Below, piece after piece: positions 25,491 through 35,067 of a stretch of DNA of 64,000 nt. A model generated the notes under the pieces. The model saw only the letters and a list, made by a program, of their open reading frames with translations, was not told the origin of the DNA and made no database searches. The stretch comes from G963663315 sp963665165 (GTDB lineage: Bacteria > Pseudomonadota > Gammaproteobacteria > Arenicellales > Poriferihabitantaceae), in assembly GCA_963665165.1 (NCBI GenBank), contig OY761989.1, positions 2,046,001 to 2,110,000 on the forward strand. Reading direction: 5' to 3'. The translations under genes were made by a program, and so were the position numbers. Position 1 is the stretch's first letter, and the number at the start of each line of letters is the position of its first letter.

Positions 25491-25979
25491 ATGAATAAAC
25501 CGATTCGACTGGAATCAGCCAGCGCGGTCATTGCATTGGTCATGGGCTGGCTGGTCTTCCAGAGCGTTGCACTGGCGGCGGGCAGCGGCAGTGAAACCAG
25601 TCCGGCCAACGTGCGCCCTCTTCCCGGTGAAATACAAACATGGATCGATGACGGGGAATTCGACCGCGCCCGGGATGCGCTCACCGAATTCGTAAACCAT
25701 GAAACCGAAAATGCCGACGCCTGGAACCTGCTGGGCTACAGCCAGCGTAAAACCGGAATGCTGGACGAGTCACTGGCCTCTTACAAAAAGGCGCTCCGGA
25801 TCGACAGAAAACACCTCGGCGCTCACGAGTATATCGGCGAACTTTACCTGATGCTGGACAAGGTGAAAAAAGCGAAAAAGCATCTGGCCAGGCTCAGGAA
25901 GTACTGCGGGGACTGTGAAGAATATCAGGAGCTTGCCGAGGCGATCGCCGCCAAAGTGGATGCCGCCGCCGGAGAATAG
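25491..25979 (+). CDS. Exported tetratricopeptide-repeat protein
   Basis: A 162-residue protein with an N-terminal signal sequence (hydrophobic 12-28, AVIALVMGWLVFQSVALA, likely cut after ALA). It then has two to three TPR units: FDRARDALTEFVNHETENAD, AWNLLGYSQRKTGMLDESLA and HLGAHEYIGELYLMLDKV. CGDCEEYQ near 143 supplies two cysteines two residues apart. TPR domains mediate protein contacts. A periplasmic adaptor role is likely, but the partner is not evident from the neighbours. Confidence 0.85.
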   Translation: MNKPIRLESASAVIALVMGWLVFQSVALAAGSGSETSPANVRPLPGEIQTWIDDGEFDRARDALTEFVNHETENADAWNLLGYSQRKTGMLDESLASYKKALRIDRKHLGAHEYIGELYLMLDKVKKAKKHLARLRKYCGDCEEYQELAEAIAAKVDAAAGE

Positions 25980-26043
25980 GGATTGACTGACCGGATTGGG
26001 CGGATTCCGTCAATCCCGGTCTCCGACCGGACCGGCTTCAGCT

Positions 26044-27396
26044 TCAACTCCCCAGGACATCGACAATCGCATCCTTGTAAATGTCCACCATTTGATCCAG
26101 GACGGATTCATCGGTATTCAGCGGCGGCGCATTGCAAATAATTTCATTGCGTACCCGGGTGTACAGGCCCCGGGCCATGATCGCCTGGGTCAGTTTCGCT
26201 CCGAGGCCAAAATCCGCGTCAAACCATTCTTTGGTCTGCTTGTCCTTGACGATTTCGATGCCGTGCATCATGCCCTGGCCGCGAACATTGCCAACATGAG
26301 GATGGTCGCCGAGGGCCTCATGGAGTTTTTTAAGCATGGCTTCGCCCTTGGTGGCCGCCTGTCCCGGCAGGTCTTCATTTTCAATGATATCCAAAGTGGC
26401 GAGGGCCACCGCACAGGAGACCGGATGACCGCTGTAGGTGTAGGAGTGCATCCACGGGACTTTGCTGGAAGTGATGGTTTCGGCAATTTCATCGGTCATG
26501 CCGATTCCGCCCAGGGGGATCGCTCCCGAAGTAATCGATTTTGCGAATTGCATCAGGTCAGGCTCGATCCCATAGCGCTCCAATCCGAACATTTGTCCGG
26601 TTCTGCCGAAACCTGTAATGACTTCGTCAGAGACCAGCAGGACATCATACTGGTCGCATATTTCGCGTATCCGTTTGAAGTAATCCGGCTGAACCGGTAT
26701 GACCCCGCCCCCGCCTTGCACAGGTTCGGCGATAAACATCGCGACGGTTTCCGGACCCTGCCTGAGAATCTCCTTTTCCAGCTCATTGGCCGCCGCAATA
26801 CCCTGGGATGAACCGTCTTCGGGAACCGGGTAATGGTAGGGGTCCGGAGAAGGGATGTGGCTGAAACCGGGGATTCTCGGCTCGAACATGGGCCAGTAAG
26901 CCTTGATGCCGGTCGCGCACATGGCCGCAAAGGTGGTCCCGTGATAACTCCACTCACGGCCGATCACCCTGGTTTTTTCCGGTCGGCCCTTGACTTTCCA
27001 GTAAAACCGGGCCAGTTTGATGTTGCTGTCGGTAGACTCTCCGCCGCCTGAGGTGAAATAGAAAGTATTTATGTTTGGATAAACCAGGGTGGACAGCCGT
27101 TCGGCCAGTTCGATGGCGGGTTTGTTGGAACCGCCCGTATAACTTGAGGAAAACGCCAGTTGACTCATCTGTTTGAAGGCAGCATCGGCCAACTCCTGAC
27201 GACCATGACCCGCGCTCACATTCCACAGACAGGACAGGCCATCAATGTATTTTCTGCCATCGGCGTCATAGAGAAACGAGCCTTCCCCCCTGACCCAGAC
27301 TCGACCCTTCGCATGGGTTTCGGTATGATGCAGAGGATGGATCATGTGTTGATGATCGAGTTCCAGCAAGGCCGCGTTGGTGACTGGGAGATTCAT
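26044..27396 (-). CDS. Class III (omega) aminotransferase, putrescine or beta-amino acid:pyruvate type
   Basis: PLP enzyme of 450 residues. The cofactor lysine is K286 (FAKSITSGAIPLGG), the pyridine-nitrogen aspartate D257 (LLVSDEVITGFGR), and the phosphate and ring contacts lie in TSGGGESTDSNIKLAR near 115 and REWSYHGTT. This subgroup includes SpuC-like putrescine, taurine and beta-alanine aminotransferases that use pyruvate. It is divergent from an amine-oxidising flavoprotein, which favours polyamine or amine catabolism. The exact amine is not determinable by eye. Confidence 0.9.
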   Translation of the reverse strand: MNLPVTNAALLELDHQHMIHPLHHTETHAKGRVWVRGEGSFLYDADGRKYIDGLSCLWNVSAGHGRQELADAAFKQMSQLAFSSSYTGGSNKPAIELAERLSTLVYPNINTFYFTSGGGESTDSNIKLARFYWKVKGRPEKTRVIGREWSYHGTTFAAMCATGIKAYWPMFEPRIPGFSHIPSPDPYHYPVPEDGSSQGIAAANELEKEILRQGPETVAMFIAEPVQGGGGVIPVQPDYFKRIREICDQYDVLLVSDEVITGFGRTGQMFGLERYGIEPDLMQFAKSITSGAIPLGGIGMTDEIAETITSSKVPWMHSYTYSGHPVSCAVALATLDIIENEDLPGQAATKGEAMLKKLHEALGDHPHVGNVRGQGMMHGIEIVKDKQTKEWFDADFGLGAKLTQAIMARGLYTRVRNEIICNAPPLNTDESVLDQMVDIYKDAIVDVLGS

Positions 27397-27582
27397 GGAG
27401 TTTTCCTGAAGTTAAAGGGTTATGGGAGGCCAATAATACCCGATTTGGCCTGATTTCAATATAAAACGGAATCTCATTCCATATCTTGCGGGCCACCTGT
27501 TTTGATTATACCATCCGCCTATGTTTGCTGAGACACGGGCCGGATGCAGAACCGGGAGGACTGCCGGTTGATTAACCGCGAT

Positions 27583-28893
27583 ATGAACCCCGATCTGTTT
27601 ACTCCGGATTTCAAGGCCATGCCGTTCTGGTGGGAGCGCACGCCGCGGCCTGACCTGCCGGATGCGGATGAAAATGGATTGCCGGATCGTGCGGATGTGC
27701 TGATTATCGGGTCCGGTTATACCGGGTTGTCCGCTGCGATTGAAACCGCAAAACGAGGCCGGCACACGGTGGTGATCGATGCACAGGATGCAGGCTGGGG
27801 TTGCAGTTCCAGAAACGGGGGGCAGGTCAGCACCAGTATCAAACCCGGTTTCAGTCAACTGAAAAGCAAATACGGGGCAGATGCCGCCCTGGCCATTCTG
27901 ACCGAAGGCAACCATGCCCTGGATTGGGTGGAATCGGTAGTGAATGAAAACGGGATCGACTGCGACTTTCACCGTACCGGCCGCTTTCACGGCGCTCACT
28001 CAGCCGCGGCGCTGGACTTGCTCCGTAAGGAAATCGAGGAAACGCCCGAACACCTGAACTACGACGCCCGCATTGTGGAACGCGACCGGCAAACCAGCGA
28101 AATCGGATCCGATTATTATCATGGCGGAGTCGTCCATCCTCATCATGCTTCAATAGATCCCGGCCGCTACCATCAGGGACTGCTTGACAACGCCAAAGCG
28201 CACGGCGCCCAAATCATCGGTCATTGCAAGGCGAACCATATTTCATCCGACCGGGATGGCCACCGGGTCAAGACATCCAAAGGCGCGATCCTGGCCAAAC
28301 AGGTGATTGTCGCCACCAGTGGCTACACCACCGGACTCACGCCCTGGCAGCGGCGCAGGATCATACCAATCGGTTCTTATATCATTGCAACCGAACCTCT
28401 TGCGGACGGGCTGCCGGAAAAACTGATCCCGAAAGCCAGAGTCATTACCGATACACTGAAAGTCGTCGTTTACTACCGGCTCTGTCCGCAGCATCAACGC
28501 ATCCTGTTCGGCGGACGTGTCTCGATCACCGAAACCAATCCGGAAGCCAGCGCGCCCAAGTTGCGAAAACTGCTGTTACAGCGCTTCCCTGAACTGGAAT
28601 CCGTGAAAATCAGTCATTCATGGATGGGGCTGGTCGGATATACGTTTGACCAGATGCCCCATATCGGCGCCCGGAACGGCATTCATTACAGCATGGGCTA
28701 TTGTGGTTCCGGCATTTCCCTGGCCAGTTATTTCGGCATGAAGTCGGGATTGAAAGCGGTTGGCGATCCTGAAGGAAAAACCGCTATCGATCATCTGGCA
28801 TTCCCCAGCCGCCCGTATTATCGACGAAAACCCTGGTTCCTGGCCCCTTCGATTTTCTATTATCGCTGGCGCGACAGCAGAAAGACCGAATGA
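27583..28893 (+). CDS. FAD-dependent amine oxidoreductase (DAO superfamily, gamma-glutamylputrescine oxidase-like)
   Basis: Flavoprotein of about 436 residues with the dinucleotide-binding VLIIGSGYTGLSAAIE near 39 (GxGxxG), CSSRNGGQVSTS, and the C-terminal GYCGSGISLASYFG typical of the PuuB/OrdL group. These enzymes oxidise secondary amines such as gamma-glutamylputrescine and feed electrons to oxygen. The ATG at 27583 starts MNPDLFTPDFKAMPFWW; an in-frame ATG at 27544 would add 13 residues and cannot be excluded. Its partner is the divergent class III aminotransferase about 190 bases away. Confidence 0.87.
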   Translation: MNPDLFTPDFKAMPFWWERTPRPDLPDADENGLPDRADVLIIGSGYTGLSAAIETAKRGRHTVVIDAQDAGWGCSSRNGGQVSTSIKPGFSQLKSKYGADAALAILTEGNHALDWVESVVNENGIDCDFHRTGRFHGAHSAAALDLLRKEIEETPEHLNYDARIVERDRQTSEIGSDYYHGGVVHPHHASIDPGRYHQGLLDNAKAHGAQIIGHCKANHISSDRDGHRVKTSKGAILAKQVIVATSGYTTGLTPWQRRRIIPIGSYIIATEPLADGLPEKLIPKARVITDTLKVVVYYRLCPQHQRILFGGRVSITETNPEASAPKLRKLLLQRFPELESVKISHSWMGLVGYTFDQMPHIGARNGIHYSMGYCGSGISLASYFGMKSGLKAVGDPEGKTAIDHLAFPSRPYYRRKPWFLAPSIFYYRWRDSRKTE

Positions 28894-28952
28894 TGAGCCG
28901 GGGCATCTGCCGGTGATCCGGAGAAAACCAGCTCGGCGTCAATGAAATCCAG

Positions 28953-30320
28953 TCAATGGAATTCGCCAGCAAAGGATTCCAGGACTGAAAGATTCCATAC
29001 TTTAGCCATGATTTTCCTGATTGAGTCTGCATCAGCCCCGCCGCTGAATTCGGCCAGGCGCAGTACTTTTTGCTCCAGCTCCTGTTGACTCAGCATATTC
29101 TCCGGGTCTCCCCTGGGACAATCCGTAAATGCGGTAAACAACGCACCGGATTTCATTATCACCTCCACCCGGGAACCCCATTTGTCCGGGTAGGCGCGAT
29201 CTATCCGGTCATCCACAGTCATGCTGACCTTTTCCCGCAGTTCCGAATTGACCGGGTCAGCCAGCGCTTCAGCCGAGAAATCCGAAACACTGGCGGAACG
29301 GTATCTGGCAATCAGCGCCAGCACAAAACCCATCGAAAACTTCGATTGATGGATGCTGTCAGGCACATCCACCGGGCCCAACACGTCTTTCGCGGCCTGA
29401 TATACAAAGACCCGGATCGATTCAATTTCCTGATGACGGATATCGTGTTCCATGCAGACCTGAAGCAGCGCGTCTGCGGCAGGATGGGTATGCCGGCAGG
29501 AGGCATGGTACTTGAATGATGTTTCCGTCAGCGCCCATCTGGCGCCCAACCGGTCTGTCAGCTTTGCGGCATCGCCTTCTCCACGCATGCCTGCCGCCAT
29601 GCCCTGCCGCCCTTCCAGAATCTGCCCCGCCGCGGTCATACCGTCTCTGGCCGAACAGGCCGCCAGTAATCCATCGGCGGAAGCCTTTGCCGTATGCAGT
29701 TGCTTGGAATCGGCGGCATCTTTCAAAAACTCCCACAATCCACCCGCCTGGGTGCCTGCAGAACCCAGCGCATGCAGCATTTTTCCGCTATCCAGGTTCA
29801 ACAGCCTGCCTGCCGCAATCGCCGCGGCGACGGTGCCGGCAGTCGCTGTCGTATGGAAAATCCTGTAATGGGAACGTCCAAGAAACTCACCGGTCCGGAT
29901 ACCACACTCATAGCCTGCCACCGCGGCGGTCAGAAAATCCCGTCCTGAAATCTCCGGATTGGATTGGGCCAGGGCAAATATCGGGGGAAATACCACGGTG
30001 CCGGGATGCAGTATGGAAGAGTTATGCAGGTCATCCTGCTCCACGACGTGAGATGAGGCGCCGTTGACCAGGGCCGCGAACCAGGGTGAAGTCGTATGCG
30101 AGTGCCCTATGACCCGGCAGGGTCCGCTTCCAGGCCCCATGTCTTTTGCAAATTTGAGGAGGACAGTGGTACTATGCGAGGTCGAGCCAGCCACTGCCGA
30201 CCCATACCAGTCAAGAAACAGCCATTTGGCTCGCTCCAGCGCCGGTTCCGGTATATCTTCAAAATCCAGTTTCGCCGCGAAATCGGCAATCTGCCGGGAT
30301 GGTGTAGACATGGCGGTCAT
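28953..30320 (-). CDS. MmgE/PrpD family protein
   Basis: About 455 residues with the MmgE/PrpD fold: LFLDWYGSAVAGS near 45, NGASSHVVEQDDLH (the H-x-x-x-x-D-D-x-H segment), HALGSAGTQAGGLWEF and YHASCRHTHPAADAL. Known members include 2-methylcitrate dehydratase, cis-aconitate decarboxylase and iminodisuccinate epimerase, and many act on unknown hydroxy or amino acids. No other methylcitrate-cycle gene is nearby, so a PrpD role is not supported. ATG codons at 30320 and 30311 are both reasonable; one at 30359 is less likely because it lies only 22 bases from the divergent DM13 gene. Confidence 0.86.
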   Translation of the reverse strand: MTAMSTPSRQIADFAAKLDFEDIPEPALERAKWLFLDWYGSAVAGSTSHSTTVLLKFAKDMGPGSGPCRVIGHSHTTSPWFAALVNGASSHVVEQDDLHNSSILHPGTVVFPPIFALAQSNPEISGRDFLTAAVAGYECGIRTGEFLGRSHYRIFHTTATAGTVAAAIAAGRLLNLDSGKMLHALGSAGTQAGGLWEFLKDAADSKQLHTAKASADGLLAACSARDGMTAAGQILEGRQGMAAGMRGEGDAAKLTDRLGARWALTETSFKYHASCRHTHPAADALLQVCMEHDIRHQEIESIRVFVYQAAKDVLGPVDVPDSIHQSKFSMGFVLALIARYRSASVSDFSAEALADPVNSELREKVSMTVDDRIDRAYPDKWGSRVEVIMKSGALFTAFTDCPRGDPENMLSQQELEQKVLRLAEFSGGADADSIRKIMAKVWNLSVLESFAGEFH

Positions 30321-30381
30321 ACTCGAGAGTGATCGGTTTTTATTGTAATCATTTGTCAATCAATCAGGTAGAATCAGGCCC

Positions 30382-30801
30382 ATGAAAAACAGGATTACCA
30401 CACTTCTCCGGTCAGTCTGCGCGCTGGTTCTGGTTTCGGCCTCTTTTTCAGCGATTTGCGATGAAACACTACACGGTCCGGGGGACTGGGTAAAGAAAAG
30501 TTACCGCATCCAGGGTGAATGGCAGATCGTAAGTCGCGACGATGCCCGGTTTATCGTGTTCAATGAAGATTTCAAGACGAAAAAAGGCCCGGACCTGAAG
30601 ATTTACCTGTCAAAAATGCCCATCGCAGACATTGAAGACGACGATGTCGAACCCTCCTCGATCAAAATTGCCGCGTTGAAATCGAACAAGGGCCATCAGG
30701 AGTACGCCCTGCCGGCCGACATTGACCTGGATGAGTACCGTTCGATGCTGATCCACTGCGAAGCCTATACTCATTTGTGGGGCGGGGCGGCGCTCGACTG
30801 A
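30382..30801 (+). CDS. Exported DM13-domain protein
   Basis: A 139-residue protein with a signal peptide (hydrophobic 8-24, ending near SAICDE) and one DM13 domain. The domain shows the pattern RFIVFNEDFKTKKGPDLKIYL (56-76; given in parts as RFIVFNEDF and GPDLKIYLSK) and the C-terminal SMLIHCEAYTHLWGGAAL with C126. DM13 has been proposed as an extracytoplasmic redox or electron-transfer domain with a nearly invariant cysteine. It is convergent with the CoA transferase, with 14 bases between stops. Confidence 0.82.
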   Translation: MKNRITTLLRSVCALVLVSASFSAICDETLHGPGDWVKKSYRIQGEWQIVSRDDARFIVFNEDFKTKKGPDLKIYLSKMPIADIEDDDVEPSSIKIAALKSNKGHQEYALPADIDLDEYRSMLIHCEAYTHLWGGAALD

Positions 30802-30815
30802 ACACCCGAACCGGG

Positions 30816-31994
30816 TCATTCCTCCTCCAGGAATTCCAGTATCTGCCGACGATGCTCATCCAGCCGGGGCGCCCTGTGCCGGGTTTCGGGGTCATCGTAC
30901 CCTGAAAACTTGATCGGGTTGCCCGGCATCCGGATGCTCCGCTTATCGCCGGGGTCGTGATCGGCCGCAATCGACAGGATCATGTTTCTGTGCCGTATAT
31001 GTGGGTCGTTCACAACCTGTTCGATATTGTTGATCGGGCCGCACGGAATCCCGCCTTCCTGTAAAAGCGTCAACCATTCGGAGACCGGCCTGCTTTTCAG
31101 GCTACGCTCGATTTCATCATGGAGCGGTTGATAATTTTCGGTTCGCAGATTGTTCGAGCTGAAACGGCTGTCCTGCAGCAGGTCCTCGCGGCCGATCACT
31201 TCGCAAAATTTCCCGAACATGGCGTCATTGCCGACCGCAATAATGATGTGCTCCCCCCCTTTCGCCCGGAATCCGGCAAAAGGCGTAATCGACGGGTGCC
31301 TCATTCCAATCGGTTCAGGTATCCTGTCTTCCGCGAAATACCGGGCTATGGAATTCTCCAGTATGGCGACCTGGCAATCCAGCATGGCCACATCCACCTG
31401 TTGCCCCTTGCCGGTCCTCTCCCGGTCATAAAGCGCGGCCAGAACCCCTGACACCCCGAACAGACCGGCGGTAATATCACCTACGGAAGTACCCACCCGA
31501 TTGGGCGCGGTATCCTTGTCGCCGGTCAGACTCATCACCCCTCCCATACCCTGGACAACCAGGTCATAAGCGGGACGATCCCTGTAGGGACCGGTATGGC
31601 CAAAACCGGAAACACTGGCATAAATCAATGCCGGGTTGATGCTGTTCAATTCCGGCCATCCATAGCCGAGTTTTTGCAGGGCGCCGGCGCGAAAATTCTC
31701 AACCAGCACATCCCCTTTCCCAAGCAGTTTCTCAAACACCGCCCGGTCATCCGTATCCTTCAGGTTCAACGCGATACTTTTCTTGCCGCGGTTGATCGAG
31801 GCAAAATAAATGGATTGCTGATCCAGGAAAGGCCCGAATTGCCTCGCGTCATCCCCATGTCCGGGCAGTTCGATCTTGATCACGTTGGCGCCGAGGTCCG
31901 CCAGTACCATGGTCAGGTACGGGCCTGCCAGAACCCGTGTCAAATCAATGACGGTAACGCCTTCAAGCGGTGCGGTGCGACAGGATTGCAGCAT
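30816..31994 (-). CDS. Family III CoA transferase (CaiB/BaiF type)
   Basis: A 392-residue enzyme that moves CoA between carboxylic acids. The signature VIDLTRVLAGPYLTMVLADLGA is near 15 (VIDLTRVLAGPY), with VENFRAGAL near 99, ASVSGFGHTGPY near 126 and the catalytic aspartate D173 in SVGDITAGL. The ATG at 31994 is used; a TTG at 32015 overlaps the preceding gene. It is the last gene of the etfB-etfA-lyase-Rieske-CoA transferase operon and starts four bases after the Rieske stop. It probably activates a pathway acid with CoA; the substrate is unknown. Confidence 0.9.
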   Translation of the reverse strand: MLQSCRTAPLEGVTVIDLTRVLAGPYLTMVLADLGANVIKIELPGHGDDARQFGPFLDQQSIYFASINRGKKSIALNLKDTDDRAVFEKLLGKGDVLVENFRAGALQKLGYGWPELNSINPALIYASVSGFGHTGPYRDRPAYDLVVQGMGGVMSLTGDKDTAPNRVGTSVGDITAGLFGVSGVLAALYDRERTGKGQQVDVAMLDCQVAILENSIARYFAEDRIPEPIGMRHPSITPFAGFRAKGGEHIIIAVGNDAMFGKFCEVIGREDLLQDSRFSSNNLRTENYQPLHDEIERSLKSRPVSEWLTLLQEGGIPCGPINNIEQVVNDPHIRHRNMILSIAADHDPGDKRSIRMPGNPIKFSGYDDPETRHRAPRLDEHRRQILEFLEEE

Positions 31995-31998
31995 GGTT

Positions 31999-33048
31999 TT
32001 ACGACTCCCGGTCAAGCGCCATCCTGACCCATTGCTGAAAACAGATGGTGCCAGGCTCGCGGACAGCCGATAACACCCCTTGACGAAAATACCCTCCCTC
32101 CAGGTTCTTCTGCACTCGTGCGCAGATTCCGATATCCTCTTCCATCACCCGGCCGGAAAACCGGGCGATCTGTTCCGCATCGCGCCGGTCCACGGACGGC
32201 ATGAACCAGAACCAGCGTTCGATCAAAGTATGGTTCCTGTCTGTGGGTGTGACTTTCTCGATATTGAAACCGTTCAGGCTGAAGTGCATTAACAATCCGG
32301 GAAACTTGTATATCCAGTATCCGGGCGAGTCCGGTCTCTCCCCCGGGTTCCCTTGTTGATTTCCTTGATAAACCACTTCAAAACCCACGAATTTGCCGTT
32401 CTCATGGGGCGTAACGCGGGTCGCCCCGTTGACCAGGGATGCATTCAATTCACGATGCACGGTCGCCAGATGGTAACCTTCAACCGAGTTGTCGCTATAG
32501 TTTTTCCAGTTGGCCTGACAACCGCGGGAACGGGATGCGGTGAACTTCATTTCCGAAACCGCGGGGAAATCACGGGCAATCGCAGCGATATCGCCAAGCC
32601 ACTCCTGTAATGGAATGGCGTCCGGGTCCAGGCAGGCAAACGCGAGGCCGTTCCAGACACCGACCTGCACCGGGACCAGATTCATCTCCCCGGCGCCGTC
32701 ACCGGACCATTCGAACCCGGGCGCCCGTTTCAGTCTGCCGTCAAGATGGTAGCTCCAGGCATGATACGGACAGGTGAACTGCCTGAGCCGTCCCTTTTTG
32801 TCCACACACAGCGGTGAGGCGCGGTGACGGCATAAATTCAGGAATCCGCGCAAGCCACCCTGAAGATCCCGCACAACCACAACCGACTGGTTTGCGACCG
32901 TACAGGTGACGTAATCGCCAGGGTTCTGCAATTCGTCAGCGGGACCGGCAAAAGACCAGTTCGTCGCAAATATTTTCTCCAGTTCGAGCTGGAATACCTC
33001 TTCCTTGTGGTACCACTCGGCGGGCAACGACTGGACAACGCCGCTCAC
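31999..33048 (-). CDS. Rieske-type oxygenase, alpha subunit (carnitine/betaine monooxygenase-like)
   Basis: A 349-residue oxygenase with an N-terminal Rieske domain whose ligands are C73 and H75 (LCRHRASPL), C93 and H96 (CPYHAWSY), and a C-terminal mononuclear iron domain with H193 and H198 in NSVEGYHLATVH. A glutamate (E190) occupies the bridging position that is Asp in naphthalene-type dioxygenases, as in quaternary-amine oxygenases such as CntA and GbcA. The neighbouring choline-dehydrogenase-like gene fits such a substrate. No dedicated reductase gene is adjacent. It begins 3 bases after the PLP lyase stop. Confidence 0.9.
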   Translation of the reverse strand: MSGVVQSLPAEWYHKEEVFQLELEKIFATNWSFAGPADELQNPGDYVTCTVANQSVVVVRDLQGGLRGFLNLCRHRASPLCVDKKGRLRQFTCPYHAWSYHLDGRLKRAPGFEWSGDGAGEMNLVPVQVGVWNGLAFACLDPDAIPLQEWLGDIAAIARDFPAVSEMKFTASRSRGCQANWKNYSDNSVEGYHLATVHRELNASLVNGATRVTPHENGKFVGFEVVYQGNQQGNPGERPDSPGYWIYKFPGLLMHFSLNGFNIEKVTPTDRNHTLIERWFWFMPSVDRRDAEQIARFSGRVMEEDIGICARVQKNLEGGYFRQGVLSAVREPGTICFQQWVRMALDRES

Positions 33049-33051
33049 AGC

Positions 33052-34095
33052 TCAATCCGGCAGATTCTGGAAATCGTTCCGATAGGCGAATACCGCCGGA
33101 GTACCGCCTGTATGAATGAAAAGCGGGTTCCTGTAATCGGCAAGATCGTTATTTTCAATCAAATTGAGCATACAGCGCATAGCCTTCCCGGAATACACCG
33201 GATCCAGCAACAGTCCTTCCGTGGTCGCGGTCAGGCGAATCGTATCTTTCAGTCCCGCCGAAATCTGGCCATACCCCGGCGCCAGCGCGTTGTCATTGGT
33301 CCAGATGTCCTGATTCGTGACCAGAGGCTGGATATCCAGCATGTTCGCCAGATTTTCACAATGGGTTTTGATTCTGGTGAATTGTGCCTGTGCATCCCTG
33401 CGAATACAGGCGCCGAGCACCGGTATGTCACATTCCAGAAGCCGCAACCCCATCAGCAATCCGGCATGGGTCAATCCGCTGCCGGAACCGACCACGATCA
33501 GGTCAGGCTTCCAGTCGAGTTCCCGGAACTGGTCCAGCATCTCTCCGGCTGCAACCATATAACCGAAAGCGCCTTTCGGCTCCCGGACCACTCTCAGGGG
33601 AATGATATAGGGCTTTTTGCCTTGTCCTTCCAGGTTGCCGGCGATATCGGCCAGTGACTGGTCCGCGCCTTCCTCGTCTTCTCCTTCGGGATAATAATGA
33701 ATATGGGCGCCAAACAGGCTGGTCAACAATTTGTTCCCTGAATTCCGGTATTCTTCGGTGGTGTTATTGACCCGGTTTTCCAACTGGATATGGCAATCCA
33801 TGCCCAGTTTGCTGGTTGCGGCCGCAATCGTACGCATACAGTTCGACTGGATTGCCCCGGTGCTCAAAATCGTGTCACAACCTCGCGACAGGGCGTCACC
33901 GAGATAAAATTCTATTTGCCGCACCTTGTTGCCTCCGAGTCCCAGGCCGGTGCAATCATCCCGCTTGACCCGGATCCGGTAACCTGGAAATTTCGCGGAC
34001 AACCGCTCAAGCGGTTCAATCGGTGTCGGGTAATGACCGAGCTCAACCTGTGGCCAGGACTTGAGTTGCCTGATCGCAGGCTGCCGGAATTTCAC
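33052..34095 (-). CDS. PLP-dependent D-cysteine desulfhydrase / ACC deaminase family lyase
   Basis: Fold-type II PLP enzyme of 347 residues. The cofactor lysine is K57 in LGLGGNKVRQIEF, the phosphate loop is seen in GSGSGLTHAGLL, and HTGGTPAVFAY is the conserved C-terminal segment. Members include D-cysteine desulfhydrase, ACC deaminase and L-cysteate sulfo-lyase, which differ by few residues, so the reaction is left open. A GTG at 34095 with AGGAG nine bases upstream is chosen as the start. A TTG at 34131 that abuts the etfA stop is the alternative. Confidence 0.87.
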   Translation of the reverse strand: MKFRQPAIRQLKSWPQVELGHYPTPIEPLERLSAKFPGYRIRVKRDDCTGLGLGGNKVRQIEFYLGDALSRGCDTILSTGAIQSNCMRTIAAATSKLGMDCHIQLENRVNNTTEEYRNSGNKLLTSLFGAHIHYYPEGEDEEGADQSLADIAGNLEGQGKKPYIIPLRVVREPKGAFGYMVAAGEMLDQFRELDWKPDLIVVGSGSGLTHAGLLMGLRLLECDIPVLGACIRRDAQAQFTRIKTHCENLANMLDIQPLVTNQDIWTNDNALAPGYGQISAGLKDTIRLTATTEGLLLDPVYSGKAMRCMLNLIENNDLADYRNPLFIHTGGTPAVFAYRNDFQNLPD

Positions 34096-34131
34096 AGTTG
34101 AATACTCCTGGGTGGGGTTCGGAACGGTCAA

Positions 34132-35067
34132 TTACTTTTCCAGTTCAGCCTGGAGCGCTGGCACCGCATCGAACAGGTCCTGGTTCCAGCCATAATCCGC
34201 AACCTGGAAGATCGGGGCTTCCTCATCGTTATTGATGGCGACAATGACTTTGGAATCCTTCATTCCGGCAAGATGCTGAATCGCGCCGGAAATACCAACC
34301 GCCACATACAAATCCGGAGCCACCACCTTGCCGGTCTGGCCCACCTGGTAATCATTGGGCACAAAACCCGCGTCCACGGCCGCGCGTGAAGCGCCGACTG
34401 CGCCGCCGAGTTGATCCGCCAGTTTTTCCAGCATCCCGAAATTCTCGCCATTTTTCATTCCGCGCCCTCCCGACACGACCACTTTGGCGGAAGTCAGCTC
34501 GGGACGCTCGCTGGAACTCAGCATCTGGTCAACGAACGAGACATTGCCGGTGGCGCTGGCGGCATCGACATTCTGAATTTCAGCATCCCCGCTTTCCCCA
34601 TCCGCCAGTTCAAACGCGGTGGTCCGGACGGTAATCATTTTGACCGGGTCGGTGGACCGGACCGTGGCCAGCGCGTTACCCGCGTAAATCGGCCGGACGA
34701 AAGTCTCGCCATCCACCACTTCGCTGATATCCGAGACAGCCTGAACGTCGCACAACGCCGCCGTATACGGGATCAGGGCCTTGCCGAAAGTCGTGGCGGG
34801 AGCCATGACATGGGAATACCCGTCAACGATTGACTGGATCAGGGATGCGATATTTTCGGTAATGTCATGGGCATAGGCCGGGTTGTCGCAAACCAGAACC
34901 CGGCTCACCCCCGCGGTCCTGGCAACGGCAGCCGCCACCGCGCCGCAATCCTGACCCGCAACCAGCACATCCACATCGTCACCGACCAGACCGGCAGCCG
35001 TGATCGTATTTTGCGTGGCCGGAGCGAGCGCTGACTTGTCGTGTTCCGCTATAACCAGAATTTTCAT
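34132..35067 (-). CDS. etfA: Electron transfer flavoprotein alpha subunit
   Basis: A 311-residue FAD-binding subunit of ETF, which carries electrons from acyl-CoA and other dehydrogenases to ETF-ubiquinone oxidoreductase. The C-terminal FAD domain is clear: VVSGGRGMKNGENF, GFVPNDYQVGQTGKVVAPDLY (seen as NDYQVGQTGK and VAPDLYVAVG) and SGAIQHLAGMKDS. It overlaps etfB by four bases, giving stoichiometric expression. Confidence 0.97.
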   Translation of the reverse strand: MKILVIAEHDKSALAPATQNTITAAGLVGDDVDVLVAGQDCGAVAAAVARTAGVSRVLVCDNPAYAHDITENIASLIQSIVDGYSHVMAPATTFGKALIPYTAALCDVQAVSDISEVVDGETFVRPIYAGNALATVRSTDPVKMITVRTTAFELADGESGDAEIQNVDAASATGNVSFVDQMLSSSERPELTSAKVVVSGGRGMKNGENFGMLEKLADQLGGAVGASRAAVDAGFVPNDYQVGQTGKVVAPDLYVAVGISGAIQHLAGMKDSKVIVAINNDEEAPIFQVADYGWNQDLFDAVPALQAELEK

